DNA from: a virus
Direction: 5' to 3' (one strand)
Virus record (IMG/VR): IMGVR_UViG_3300046167_000019
Coordinates: 1-33,739 of that record
DNA length: 33,739 bases
Shown here: positions 1 to 7,381 of the stretch, piece by piece
Layout of the letters: every line of letters begins with the position of its first letter
Position numbering within the stretch: the stretch's first letter is position 1
Position numbers and translations under genes: made by a program
Notes under the pieces: model-generated
Databases searched by the model: none
What the model saw: the letters and a program-made list of their open reading frames with translations, nothing else
Told to the model about the DNA's origin: nothing

Positions 1-59
1 GCTATTACAATTATTCTTGGCGTTTACCTAACGTGGGCGTTATTACTTGGAGTATCATC

Positions 60-239
60 ATGAGCGCAGTAGATGGCATATGCCTGCACCAGATTGTGGG
101 TGAGTTGGAAAAGATCCAGAAAAGTATTGATTTGGATATTGCAGAAGCTAGACTAATGGAGCAGAAAGCAGTATGGTCTGCTTTGAGAGTCCACAGAAAA
201 GAAATTAGTGAACTGATAGAAAATATCAACAACGCATAA
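60..239 (+). CDS. Small hypothetical protein, first early gene
   Basis: This 59-residue protein is not recognised. It looks mostly helical and charged, with an acidic/amphipathic stretch from GELEKIQK to ENINNA and no membrane segment. I start it at ATG 60 because a TTGGAG ribosome-binding site sits at 48-53 with normal spacing. An upstream in-frame GTG at 33 would add nine residues and has no such site. The position at the head of the early arm suggests an early-expressed accessory protein, which is inference only. Confidence 0.6.
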   Translation: MSAVDGICLHQIVGELEKIQKSIDLDIAEARLMEQKAVWSALRVHRKEISELIENINNA

Positions 240-257
240 CAACAGGAGCAATAAACT

Positions 258-551
258 ATGGATTTATTTGAGCAACTAAGCATGAGCATTGGCGGGCAGA
301 GTGTAGCGGATCACATGGACTCGCTAAGGGTGACCAATGACGCAAGAGCAATTGAGGCGCTACACAAGCCAGCAGAACCTGAGCTAAAGGACTACGGTGT
401 CACTGTAGAGCTAACACTGTCAGCATTCAGCGAAGAAGAGGCAAAAGAGCTTGCCGCGTATTTAATGGAGTATGGAGTTCTGCCCGGAAAAGCGCCGGTA
501 GGCGCAGGATCAAATACATTTTGGGACATTGAGCGAGTCATAGAGCTATGA
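258..551 (+). CDS. Hypothetical early protein
   Basis: A 97-residue soluble protein of unknown function. A clear AGGAG at 244-248 lies nine bases before ATG 258. The C-terminal half, from about residue 48, has the look of a small alpha/beta domain: a VELTLSAFSEEEAKELAAYL strand-helix followed by a glycine-rich loop and a final WDIERVIEL strand. Its stop overlaps the ATG of the next small gene (ATGA at 548-551), so the two are probably translationally coupled. No catalytic motif is seen. Confidence 0.7.
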   Translation: MDLFEQLSMSIGGQSVADHMDSLRVTNDARAIEALHKPAEPELKDYGVTVELTLSAFSEEEAKELAAYLMEYGVLPGKAPVGAGSNTFWDIERVIEL

Positions 552-685
552 AAGCAAAGTGCAGCAGGTGCGGGCAGGAATACAACAGACACTCTATGGT
601 GTACGTTAACGGGGCGCTAGTGTGCGCTTCGTGTTACCTAGGGAAAACTAACTACAGCAAAAGGAAGCAAAGCAATGATCTATAG
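548..685 (+). CDS. Tiny Cys4 zinc-ribbon protein
   Basis: A 45-residue protein beginning MKAKCSRCGQEY and ending RKQSNDL. The cysteine pairs C5xxC8 and C26xxC29, about 17 residues apart, form a classic zinc-ribbon/zinc-knuckle pattern. A basic tail (SKRKQ) follows. The ATG overlaps the preceding stop as ATGA, which suggests coupling. Small zinc ribbons in phage early regions often bind nucleic acid or host transcription proteins, but no specific role can be assigned here. The cysteine spacing and coupling make a real gene likely. Confidence 0.6.
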   Translation: MKAKCSRCGQEYNRHSMVYVNGALVCASCYLGKTNYSKRKQSNDL

Positions 686-839
686 ACTAAGGAAAACAAA
701 ACGACGTTACGGCATGTCATTTGGTAGATGTTACATTGGGTACCATCTTGGCAAGCGTAGCCTGTACATACCACACGACAAGAGAATGTCCAAGATAACT
801 ATAAACGATTGGCATGGACTGACTGAGGTGGTCAAATGA
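675..839 (+). CDS. Small basic hypothetical protein
   Basis: A 54-residue, strongly basic protein starting MIYRLRKTKRRYGMSFGR and ending WHGLTEVVK. ATG 675 is preceded by AGGAAG at 662-667 with about seven bases of spacing. The gene overlaps the previous gene by 11 bases, and its TGA is embedded in ATGA with the next start at 836. It resembles a compact beta-rich domain of unknown function. The tight coupling on both sides and the good ribosome-binding site are the main support. Confidence 0.55.
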   Translation: MIYRLRKTKRRYGMSFGRCYIGYHLGKRSLYIPHDKRMSKITINDWHGLTEVVK

Positions 840-1075
840 GCACAACATATTGGGACGAAGACGTTACAGACAGTAACGAACAAGATCCAGAGCAACAAAG
901 GCGTGACATGATAGTTAACACCTTGAGTGAGTACAGGCTTAACGTAATGGCCGTTAGCGAGATGTTAGCCATGTGCAGTGCCTACCTACATGATGACCTG
1001 GAAAACCGCTCTACGGACGATCTAGAGGGCTTATACGCGCAATTGATAGGCCCAGAGTCACAGGAGGTACACTAA
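836..1075 (+). CDS. Hypothetical acidic early protein
   Basis: A 79-residue acidic protein with an Asp/Glu-rich N-terminus (MSTTYWDEDVTDSNEQDPEQ) and a helical remainder, unrecognised. ATG 836 overlaps the upstream stop (ATGA), and GAGGTG at 825-830 serves as ribosome-binding site. Its own TAA overlaps the next ATG (TAATG at 1073-1077). Charge and size resemble early phage proteins that bind host factors, but nothing in the sequence shows a partner. Confidence 0.6.
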   Translation: MSTTYWDEDVTDSNEQDPEQQRRDMIVNTLSEYRLNVMAVSEMLAMCSAYLHDDLENRSTDDLEGLYAQLIGPESQEVH

Positions 1076-1263
1076 TGCGCTGCAAAGCTTGTAATGTACT
1101 ACTTGAGGACAAAGATAAGCTAGATTTGTGCAATCCTTGCAACGTGGAGTCACTCAAAGCAAGGTTTCCAAATCAGAAGGTAGACGATAACGAAGTGCAA
1201 GATTTAGTCAAAAGACTTGAGGAGGTGAAACGGTTAACATCCCAACATGAATTATTTTCATGA
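1075..1263 (+). CDS. Small Cys4 zinc-ribbon protein
   Basis: A 62-residue protein with cysteines C3xxC6 and C19xxC22, a treble-clef/zinc-ribbon pattern, followed by a helix rich in Lys and Glu (DLVKRLEEVKRL). A strong AGGAGGT at 1060-1066 precedes ATG 1075. This is the last gene before a 129-base non-coding leader. It is the second Cys4 protein in 700 bases, after the one at 548-685, though the two share no other similarity. DNA or protein binding is likely from the motif, but the target is unknown. Confidence 0.65.
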   Translation: MRCKACNVLLEDKDKLDLCNPCNVESLKARFPNQKVDDNEVQDLVKRLEEVKRLTSQHELFS

Positions 1264-1278
1264 TGATCCAGGCCCGCA

Positions 1279-1359
1279 TGAGTCAGATTCATGTATAATA
1301 GACTCAAGAGAGCAAAGAATACATTTTGTTAATCATAATGATTATTCTTTAGCTCTCTT
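1279..1359 (+). promoter_or_regulatory. Structured leader with -10-like box upstream of SSB
   Basis: TATAAT lies at 1294-1299, flanked by a short dyad (TGAGTC 1279-1284, GACTCA 1301-1306). No good -35 box is visible 16-18 bases upstream, so promoter activity is uncertain. Immediately after, 1306-1320 pairs with 1344-1359 (15 bp with one bulged A). Nested against the right arm is a perfect AATCAT-A-ATGATT hairpin at 1331-1343. No T-run follows, so it does not look like an intrinsic terminator. An mRNA processing or stability element, or an operator/promoter for the replication genes, fits better. Confidence 0.4.
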
Positions 1360-1392
1360 AAGTAACTAAAGTAAACCTTAGAGGTAATTGAT

Positions 1393-1764
1393 ATGGCAGT
1401 AGTTAGTGGTAAAGCAGCATTTGCTCACTTGGACAGCACAGAAGTTTATAACGGACAGGACACAGGCAAGTACACCTTGACCATCACCTTGGACGATGAT
1501 AACGCTGATTTGTTAGCTGAGCAGGGTGTTAAGTTACGAGAGTATGAAGGCAACAAACAGCGAAAGTTCACCAGCAAGTTCAATGTGAAAGTCATTGATG
1601 CTAACGATCAACCTTTCGTTGGTAACATCCCACGAGGCTCTGTGGTGCGTCTTAGCTACAAGACAGCAACACCACACCCTGTACACGGCACACCGACCTA
1701 CCTAAACGCAGTACGGGTAGTGGAAGTAGCCGAAGACAGTAACGGCATAGATGCCGACCTATAG
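1393..1764 (+). CDS. ssb: Single-stranded DNA-binding protein (T7 gp2.5-like role)
   Basis: A 123-residue protein of the type found directly before primase/helicase in T7-like podoviruses. It is beta-rich, as expected for an OB-fold: strands around KYTLTITL, FTSKFNVKVID and SVVRLSYKT. It ends in an acidic tail (EVAEDSNGIDADL), the usual protein-protein contact of phage SSBs, though without a terminal Phe. GAGGT at 1381-1385 precedes ATG 1393. It overlaps the primase/helicase gene by 14 bases. It should coat template strands and recruit polymerase and helicase at the fork. The assignment rests on fold features, tail and context, not on a catalytic motif. Confidence 0.75.
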   Translation: MAVVSGKAAFAHLDSTEVYNGQDTGKYTLTITLDDDNADLLAEQGVKLREYEGNKQRKFTSKFNVKVIDANDQPFVGNIPRGSVVRLSYKTATPHPVHGTPTYLNAVRVVEVAEDSNGIDADL

Positions 1765-3394
1765 TGGAGAAAAGAGCACCTTTGTAAAACATGAGCCATG
1801 CCCTAAGTGTGGCTCAAGTGATGCGCTGGCCCGTTATAGCAACGGGTCGGCTCATTGTTACTCAGCAGGGTGCAATCACCACGAAAATGTGAATGGCAAC
1901 GTAGTTCAACTACAGCCCCAACCAAGGAGGCCATTAGAAGATATGACAGCATCGGGAGTCATAGCAGCAATACCGGACAGGAGACTCAGCCAAGAGACTT
2001 GTAGGAAGTACAATGTCATGGTGGAGTACAATGCCTCCGGTGAGATTGCAAAGCACATATACCCGTACTACAGCACTGACAGCGACGAACTAAAAGCCAC
2101 CAAGATACGTCATGTGAAGACCAAGGACTTCCATGCTACAGGTGACATGACCACTAATGTAGGTCTGTTCGGACAGCAAACGTGCCGTGGTGGTGGTAAG
2201 TACATAACAATCACAGAAGGTGAGTTAGATGCCCTTAGTGTGTCTGAGATGTTTGAGCGCAAGTGGGATGTAGTCTCATTGCGTAACGGAGCATCGTCAG
2301 CAGCTAAGGAGATCAAGGAGAACCTGGATTTCCTTGAAGGCTATGACAACGTGGTTGTTTGCTTTGACGGTGACAAGGCAGGCCAGCAGGCCATAGATGA
2401 TATCAAGGACTTGTTCTCACCAAGCAAGCTAAAGATAGTAAAGCTGCCCTTGAAGGACGCTAGTGAGATGCTAGTAGCTAACAAGGTGAGAGACTTCACT
2501 GCGGCGTGGTGGAATTCCAAGGTCTATCAGCCTGACGGTATCATCCAAGGTAGTGACACATGGGATGCCCTAACCAACAAGATCAAGGTTAAGTCAATAC
2601 CGTACCCTTGGCAGGGACTCAACACCTACACGAAGGGATTTAGACCATACGAGCTAGTGACGATAACGTCAGGGTCAGGCATGGGTAAATCTCAGATGGT
2701 CAGGGAGTTAGAGCACTACTTGCTCAGGGCAACGGAGGACAACATTGGAATCCTAGCATTGGAGGAGGATGTTGCTAGGACTGCACTAGGCATCATGTCA
2801 GTAGAGGCAGACTGTCCCTTGCACCTTGAGGAGGAGCTTGATCCTGAGATAGCGTTTCCTTACTGGGAGGACACCCTGGGTACCGGCAGGTTCTACCTGT
2901 TTGATCATTGGGGCAGCACCAGCGAGGACAACCTGTTGGCTAGGGTTAGGTACATGGCTAAGGCGCTGGACTGCAAGTGGATTATCCTAGATCACCTGTC
3001 CATCGTTGTGTCAGCACAGGACAACGGTGATGAGCGCAAAGCTATTGATGCTATCATGACCAAGCTACGGTCACTGGTGCAGGAGCTAGGTGTAGGCTTG
3101 TTCCTTGTGTCACACCTGAAGCGTACCCAAGGCAAGGCACACGAGGACGGTGGGCAGATTAGTCTAAGTGAACTGCGTGGTTCGCAGGCTATAGCACAAT
3201 TGTCTGATATGGTCATTGGTTTGGAGCGTGATCAACAGGACGATAACCCTGAACGACGTAACACGACAACAGTGCGTGTGCTCAAGAACCGTTACTCTGG
3301 ACTCACTGGTGCATGTTGCTACCTGAAGTATGATAACTTTACTGGTAGAATGTCAGAGACAAGTAAGCCTAAGGATGTAGACAGTGCCTTATAA
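1751..3394 (+). CDS. Fused DNA primase/replicative helicase (T7 gp4-like)
   Basis: A 547-residue bifunctional replication protein that primes lagging-strand synthesis and unwinds the fork as a ring hexamer. The N-terminal zinc-binding domain carries C17, C20, C36 and C41. A TOPRIM domain follows, with the E156-G-E158 motif and DGD at 206-208. The RecA-like DnaB-family helicase domain starts near 285. It has Walker A GSGMGKS (308-314), Walker B IILDH (D414), the sensor/H motif LVSHLKR (H455) and a LKNRYSG arginine-finger segment (R514). Length and domain order match T7 gp4. It starts inside the end of the SSB gene and ends 11 bases into the polymerase gene. Confidence 0.96.
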   Translation: MPTYSGEKSTFVKHEPCPKCGSSDALARYSNGSAHCYSAGCNHHENVNGNVVQLQPQPRRPLEDMTASGVIAAIPDRRLSQETCRKYNVMVEYNASGEIAKHIYPYYSTDSDELKATKIRHVKTKDFHATGDMTTNVGLFGQQTCRGGGKYITITEGELDALSVSEMFERKWDVVSLRNGASSAAKEIKENLDFLEGYDNVVVCFDGDKAGQQAIDDIKDLFSPSKLKIVKLPLKDASEMLVANKVRDFTAAWWNSKVYQPDGIIQGSDTWDALTNKIKVKSIPYPWQGLNTYTKGFRPYELVTITSGSGMGKSQMVRELEHYLLRATEDNIGILALEEDVARTALGIMSVEADCPLHLEEELDPEIAFPYWEDTLGTGRFYLFDHWGSTSEDNLLARVRYMAKALDCKWIILDHLSIVVSAQDNGDERKAIDAIMTKLRSLVQELGVGLFLVSHLKRTQGKAHEDGGQISLSELRGSQAIAQLSDMVIGLERDQQDDNPERRNTTTVRVLKNRYSGLTGACCYLKYDNFTGRMSETSKPKDVDSAL

Positions 3395-5114
3395 ACCAAT
3401 GTTCTTGGACATAGAGACTAACGGTCTTGATCCTGACACCATATGGTTAGCAGTAACTATGCAGGACGATGTGGTACAGGAACACTATGACCGTGAAAGC
3501 CTCGCAAAGGCGCTAGAAGGTGACTTCCCTGTAGTGGGGCATAACCTGATAGGCTTTGATATGCCGGTGTTAGAGAAGCTGTGGAGCATCACGGTGGACA
3601 AGAGCAGAGTAGAGGACACATTAGTGCTCTCCCGTCTTGCTAACCCACAACGTGAAGGAGGCCACAGGCTGTCTAACTGGGGTGAAATCCTGGGATTCCC
3701 TAAAGGAGATCACAGTGATTGGACTTGCCTGTCCGATGAGATGGTTGCTTATTGTATCCAAGATGTCCGTGTGACAGCTAAGGCATACAACAAGATGCAG
3801 CTAGAGCTACGCAAGTTTAGCAAGGAGTCTATTGCCCTTGAGCACGAGACGCAGTGGATTGTGCAGAAGCAGATACGTAATGGTTGGCTTTTGGACATGA
3901 GACATGCTATGGATTTGCTTGCTACCCTGAAGGAGCGCAAGCTTGTTGTGGAGGATGAAGTACACAAGGTGTTCAAGCCTAAGTGGGTTGACGTTAAGCA
4001 GGTAGTGCCAAAGACCAAGAAGGACGGTAGCCTGTCTAAGGTAGGACTCACTGACGATGAATACCAGAAGGTGCAACAGTCAGGCAACAGAGAACCTTTC
4101 ATGCGACAGGTACTCAAGCCATTCAACCTTGGCTCAAGACAGCAGATAGGTGAGTACCTGATTGACTTTGGATGGGAGCCAGAAAAGCTAACACCTACAG
4201 GTCAGCCAGTAGTAGATGAAGCAGTATTGTCTACAGTGAAGGACATACCACAGGCAGCGTTGATCGCTGAGTACCTGATGTTACAAAAGCGTGTTGCTCA
4301 AGTGCAGTCATGGGTAGATGAAGCTAACCCAGACACCGACAGAGTGCATGGCTATGTTAACACCAACGGTGCTGTTACTGGTCGTATGACACATTCTAAA
4401 CCAAACTTGGCCCAAGTACCGGCAAGCTACTCACCGTATGGCAAGGAATGCCGACAGTGTTGGGTTGCCAGAGAAGGCTATAAACTTGTAGGGTTTGACG
4501 CTAGTGGCCTAGAGCTACGCATGTTGGCCCACTACATGGACGATAAGGAGTACACTAATGAAGTCATTAACGGAGACATCCACACTGCTAACCAGCACCT
4601 TGCAGGACTTGAATCAAGAGATCAGGCAAAGACTTTCATCTACGCACTTCTCTACGGGGCAGGAGATGAGAAACTTGGAACAGTGGCTTCAGCAGGCAGA
4701 GCTGCTGGTAAAACACTTAGAGAACGATTTATGTCTAATCTCACAGCATATGCAGATCTTAAAGACAGAATTGTCAGAGAGTCAGAGCAAGGAACTATTG
4801 AAGGCTTAGACGGCAGGTTGTTACATATTAGGTCAGCACACTCTGCACTCAATACTTTACTGCAAAGTGCCGGTGCAATTGTTATGAAGAAAGCAATGTG
4901 TTTGCTGGAAGAGTATGCTACAATGTGGAAACTAGACTATTACTTTGTGGGGAACATCCATGACGAAGTACAAGCGGAAGTTAGAGCAGACCACGCAGAC
5001 AAGTACGGAAGACTTGCAGTCTCCTGCTTGGAAGCAGCAGGAACTGAACTGGGACTCAACTGTAAACTCACAGGAGAGTACCAAGTTGGAAGTAGCTGGG
5101 CAGACACACACTGA
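3384..5114 (+). CDS. Family A DNA polymerase with 3'-5' exonuclease
   Basis: A 576-residue replicative polymerase close to T7 gp5. The exonuclease domain has D9/E11 (FLDIETNG), a GHNLIGFD block (D59) and Y123xxxD127. Polymerase motifs are NTNGAVTGRMTHSKPNLAQ (326-344), motif A with D372 (GFDASGLELR), motif B R412/K416/Y420/Y424 and motif C H526-D527-E528. Tyr420 sits where T7 has Tyr526. GTG 3384 is chosen because AAGGA (3370-3374) precedes it; the in-frame ATG at 3399 lacks a site. It is shorter than the roughly 700 residues of T7 gp5. The segment between FKPKW (197-201) and FNLGSR (247-252), where T7 carries its thioredoxin-binding loop, looks reduced. Confidence 0.96.
   Translation: MPYKPMFLDIETNGLDPDTIWLAVTMQDDVVQEHYDRESLAKALEGDFPVVGHNLIGFDMPVLEKLWSITVDKSRVEDTLVLSRLANPQREGGHRLSNWGEILGFPKGDHSDWTCLSDEMVAYCIQDVRVTAKAYNKMQLELRKFSKESIALEHETQWIVQKQIRNGWLLDMRHAMDLLATLKERKLVVEDEVHKVFKPKWVDVKQVVPKTKKDGSLSKVGLTDDEYQKVQQSGNREPFMRQVLKPFNLGSRQQIGEYLIDFGWEPEKLTPTGQPVVDEAVLSTVKDIPQAALIAEYLMLQKRVAQVQSWVDEANPDTDRVHGYVNTNGAVTGRMTHSKPNLAQVPASYSPYGKECRQCWVAREGYKLVGFDASGLELRMLAHYMDDKEYTNEVINGDIHTANQHLAGLESRDQAKTFIYALLYGAGDEKLGTVASAGRAAGKTLRERFMSNLTAYADLKDRIVRESEQGTIEGLDGRLLHIRSAHSALNTLLQSAGAIVMKKAMCLLEEYATMWKLDYYFVGNIHDEVQAEVRADHADKYGRLAVSCLEAAGTELGLNCKLTGEYQVGSSWADTH
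5072..5076 (+). promoter_or_regulatory. Ribosome-binding site deciding a TTG start
   Basis: AGGAG inside the 3' end of the polymerase gene, nine bases before TTG 5086. It is the best-placed site for the GIY-YIG endonuclease gene. The open frame runs further upstream but with no comparable site. Confidence 0.5.
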
Positions 5115-5643
5115 AGAAAAACATTGTCCTAAGTGTGGAGTGACTAAGTCTTTAGATAAGTTTCACCGACATAGTAAGCATTCAAGCGGCTATGAGACTT
5201 ATTGTAAGCCTTGTCAGAATGAGAACAGCAGAAAAAGCAACAAGACAATGATGTGGGTTAACGGTAAACACATTTCTAAAAAACATCCTTTGTACAAACC
5301 TGGACGCTACAAGTCCTTCGGTGATGCAGCGTTTGAGTCACTGAGTAACTACAAGACTGCAAAGGAAGGTCAAGTGTACATCCTGTATAGTCCAGCTTAC
5401 CCTAGCTGGGTTAAGATAGGCATGGCAATAGATGCAGAGGACAGGCTAAAGCAATTCCAGACAGGTAGCCCATACAGGGACTACATCTTGATAAAGGCTT
5501 ATGACACTAAGGACAGGCGTAGAGCAGAGAGTGAGATACATGAGCTACTAAGGAAAACTCATGGCAATAAGAATGAGTGGTTTGTAATTGCTGCACCAGT
5601 GGCTGAACGTATACTAGATGGATACTTTGATGAAAACAACTAA
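5086..5643 (+). CDS. Zinc-finger GIY-YIG (T5orf172-type) endonuclease
   Basis: A 185-residue protein, counted from TTG 5086. The N-terminal zinc finger has C14xxC17 and C40xxC43 with an intervening KSLDKFHRH...GY pattern, as seen in phage HNH/GIY enzymes. The C-terminal half is a GIY-YIG fold of the T5orf172/Mug113 type: VYIL (97-100), VKIG (109-112), R120 and a RRAESEIHELL helix supplying the catalytic Glu, ending EWF (164-166). Such proteins are often free-standing homing-type nucleases or DNA-processing enzymes. It overlaps polymerase by 29 bases and the next nuclease by 26. The open frame reaches back to 4945, but that would duplicate coding of the conserved polymerase C-terminus. Confidence 0.75.
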   Translation: MEVAGQTHTEEKHCPKCGVTKSLDKFHRHSKHSSGYETYCKPCQNENSRKSNKTMMWVNGKHISKKHPLYKPGRYKSFGDAAFESLSNYKTAKEGQVYILYSPAYPSWVKIGMAIDAEDRLKQFQTGSPYRDYILIKAYDTKDRRRAESEIHELLRKTHGNKNEWFVIAAPVAERILDGYFDENN

Positions 5644-6493
5644 CACCCTGATAGATGACATATACAATCTTGTGAAGTTCAAGTCTCCTGATCGCTCAGT
5701 AGACGCTGAACAGATCATTGATGACTTCGGTGAAGCATGTAAGGATCTTATGCGTAAGGAGTTTACCCAGCGTGGTAGATTTGATGCACGTAAGCTGCGT
5801 ATGTCTAACATCGGTAAGACTGACAGGTTCCTGTGGAATCACTACAATAATGTAGGGCCGAAGGAAAAGATGCAGCCACACACCCTTGTGAAGTTCATGT
5901 ACGGTCATCTCATTGAGGAGATGCTGCTACTGTTTGTACGTCTAGCAGGGCACACAGTGACACATGAGCAGGCACAGGCTACTGTACAGGGTATCTCAGG
6001 TAGCATGGACTGCAAGATTGATGGCATAGTGACTGACGTTAAGTCTGCCAGTACCTATGGATTCAAGAAGTTCAGGGACGCTTCACTTGCATTTGATGAT
6101 CCGTTTGGTTACATAGATCAGATCAAGGGATACGCTAGGTCTGAAGGTGAGACACAGGTAGGCTGGCTGGCTATGGATAAAGCTAATGGTCACTTGACTT
6201 ACCTGAAGTATGACCTAGAGGACAAGCAGGCTCCTGTCTATGAAGTGCTGAAGAAGGACATAGAGGAGCGTATCATCCATGTGAAGGAGATGGTAGAACA
6301 GAAGGAACCACCACCCTTGTGCCATGACACAGTGCCTGACGGCAAGTCCGGTAACAAGAAGCTGGCTATGGGTTGCTCTTACTGTCACTTCAAACATGCT
6401 TGTTATCCAGACCTTCGTACATTCCTGTACTCTACAGGGCCACGATACTTAACGGAGGTGGTAAATGAGCCTAAAGTCCAAGAGATCACGTAA
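5618..6493 (+). CDS. PD-(D/E)XK exonuclease, Cas4/RecB-like with Cys4 cluster
   Basis: A 291-residue nuclease of the RecB/lambda-exonuclease superfamily. Catalytic residues appear as E100 (GHLIEEML), D135 (KIDG) and D140-V-K142 (TDVKSAS), with a QIKGY helix (168-172) behind. Four cysteines, C235, C253, C256 and C262 (Cx17Cx2Cx5C), follow the core. In Cas4 and AddB relatives such cysteines hold an iron-sulphur cluster. It takes the place of T7 gp6 exonuclease and probably degrades host DNA or processes recombination ends. The start is uncertain: ATG 5618 or ATG 5630, neither with a strong site. It overlaps the resolvase gene by 29 bases. Confidence 0.85.
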   Translation: MDTLMKTTNTLIDDIYNLVKFKSPDRSVDAEQIIDDFGEACKDLMRKEFTQRGRFDARKLRMSNIGKTDRFLWNHYNNVGPKEKMQPHTLVKFMYGHLIEEMLLLFVRLAGHTVTHEQAQATVQGISGSMDCKIDGIVTDVKSASTYGFKKFRDASLAFDDPFGYIDQIKGYARSEGETQVGWLAMDKANGHLTYLKYDLEDKQAPVYEVLKKDIEERIIHVKEMVEQKEPPPLCHDTVPDGKSGNKKLAMGCSYCHFKHACYPDLRTFLYSTGPRYLTEVVNEPKVQEIT

Positions 6494-6854
6494 GCAGAGC
6501 ATCTACAGGTCAGGCTTAGAGAAACGCTTTGCCCAGACAGTGCCTAAAAGACGCTACTTGTACGAGCCATATGATGTACCATACGTGATGCACAGGAAAT
6601 ACAAGCCAGACTTTGTGGATAAGAAGACGGGTGACTACATTGAGACTAAAGGATTCTTTAGGGCAGGAGACACCCAGAAGTACACATCAATACGTGATAG
6701 TATTAAACCAATCAAGTTAATCTTTGTCCTGTCAGACCCCAACAAGAAGGTCAGGAAAGGTTCTAAGATTACGATGGGACAGTGGTGCCACAAAGAAGGT
6801 TTTGAGTTTTACACAGTTGATGAGTATGTAGATCATGTCACTAACAATGGATGA
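6465..6854 (+). CDS. Endonuclease I / Holliday junction resolvase (T7 gp3-like)
   Basis: A 129-residue endonuclease that cuts branched DNA. The catalytic residues of T7 endonuclease I all have counterparts: E19 (SGLEKRF), E34 (YEPYDVPY), D49 (YKPDF), E60 and K62 (YIETKGFF). The length is a little under the 149 residues of the T7 enzyme. GGAGGTG at 6454-6460 fixes ATG 6465. It sits directly after the exonuclease, and together they likely resolve replication junctions and feed nucleotides from host DNA to the reductase genes downstream. Confidence 0.92.
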   Translation: MSLKSKRSRKQSIYRSGLEKRFAQTVPKRRYLYEPYDVPYVMHRKYKPDFVDKKTGDYIETKGFFRAGDTQKYTSIRDSIKPIKLIFVLSDPNKKVRKGSKITMGQWCHKEGFEFYTVDEYVDHVTNNG

Positions 6855-7026
6855 AGTAATAGAGCGTATCCTTAAACGCTATGACGCTGAAGACTTACTG
6901 GAAGCCCTGGACATTAGTTCTGAAGAGCTGCTGGATAGGTTTGAAGATAAATTTATTAACCGTCTACAGGTGTTTGAAGCCGAAGTAGATGAAGAGGAAG
7001 TAGAGGTAGAACAAGATGAGTATTGA
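6835..7026 (+). CDS. Small acidic helical protein
   Basis: A 63-residue protein, unrecognised by function. The core MDEVIERILKRYDAEDLLEA plus a second amphipathic helix (EELLDRFEDKFINRL) could form a helical bundle or a degenerate helix-turn-helix. The tail is extremely acidic (EAEVDEEEVEVEQDEY). The start may be ATG 6835 or ATG 6847; neither has a clear ribosome-binding site, so coupling to the resolvase stop at 6854 is likely. It overlaps the next gene by 11 bases. Confidence 0.6.
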   Translation: MSLTMDEVIERILKRYDAEDLLEALDISSEELLDRFEDKFINRLQVFEAEVDEEEVEVEQDEY

Positions 7027-7381
7027 TAACGCAACACCAGAAGAGTGGAATAAACTACGCAACAGTAAAGCGAGTATAGCGGAGGCTTGGAACCGTATTT
7101 ATGACGATGACAACGAGCCTAACGACCACCCAGTGTACGGAGACTACAAGTACGACAGTGTACACAGACCAGAGCATTACAACACTGGTAGCCTAGAGTG
7201 TATTGATGCCATCAAGGGTATGCTCAATCATGACGAGTACATTGGATACCTGCGTGGCAATGCCTTGAAGTACATGTGGCGCTTTAGATACAAGAAGAGT
7301 CCTATTGAAGACCTACGTAAAGCTAGGTGGTACGAAGAACGATTGATTAGTTACATGTTGGAGCACCCTAGTGACAAGTAA
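7016..7381 (+). CDS. DUF3310-family protein
   Basis: A 121-residue protein. From about residue 48 it carries the DUF3310 pattern widely seen in phage replication regions: VHRPEHYN (49-56), ECIDAI (61-66), a YLRGNALKYMWRFRYK core (78-93) and a final DLRKARWY helix. The biochemical role of this family is not settled; its linkage with nucleotide-metabolism genes is common. The N-terminal 45 residues are a variable acidic extension. Its end overlaps the GTG start of the reductase gene by 11 bases. Confidence 0.85.
   Translation: MSIDNATPEEWNKLRNSKASIAEAWNRIYDDDNEPNDHPVYGDYKYDSVHRPEHYNTGSLECIDAIKGMLNHDEYIGYLRGNALKYMWRFRYKKSPIEDLRKARWYEERLISYMLEHPSDK

Noticed and set aside
4558-4809. Plus-strand 83-residue open frame inside the polymerase gene
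   Set aside because: It lies across polymerase motifs A to C in another frame, which are perfectly conserved in the polymerase frame.
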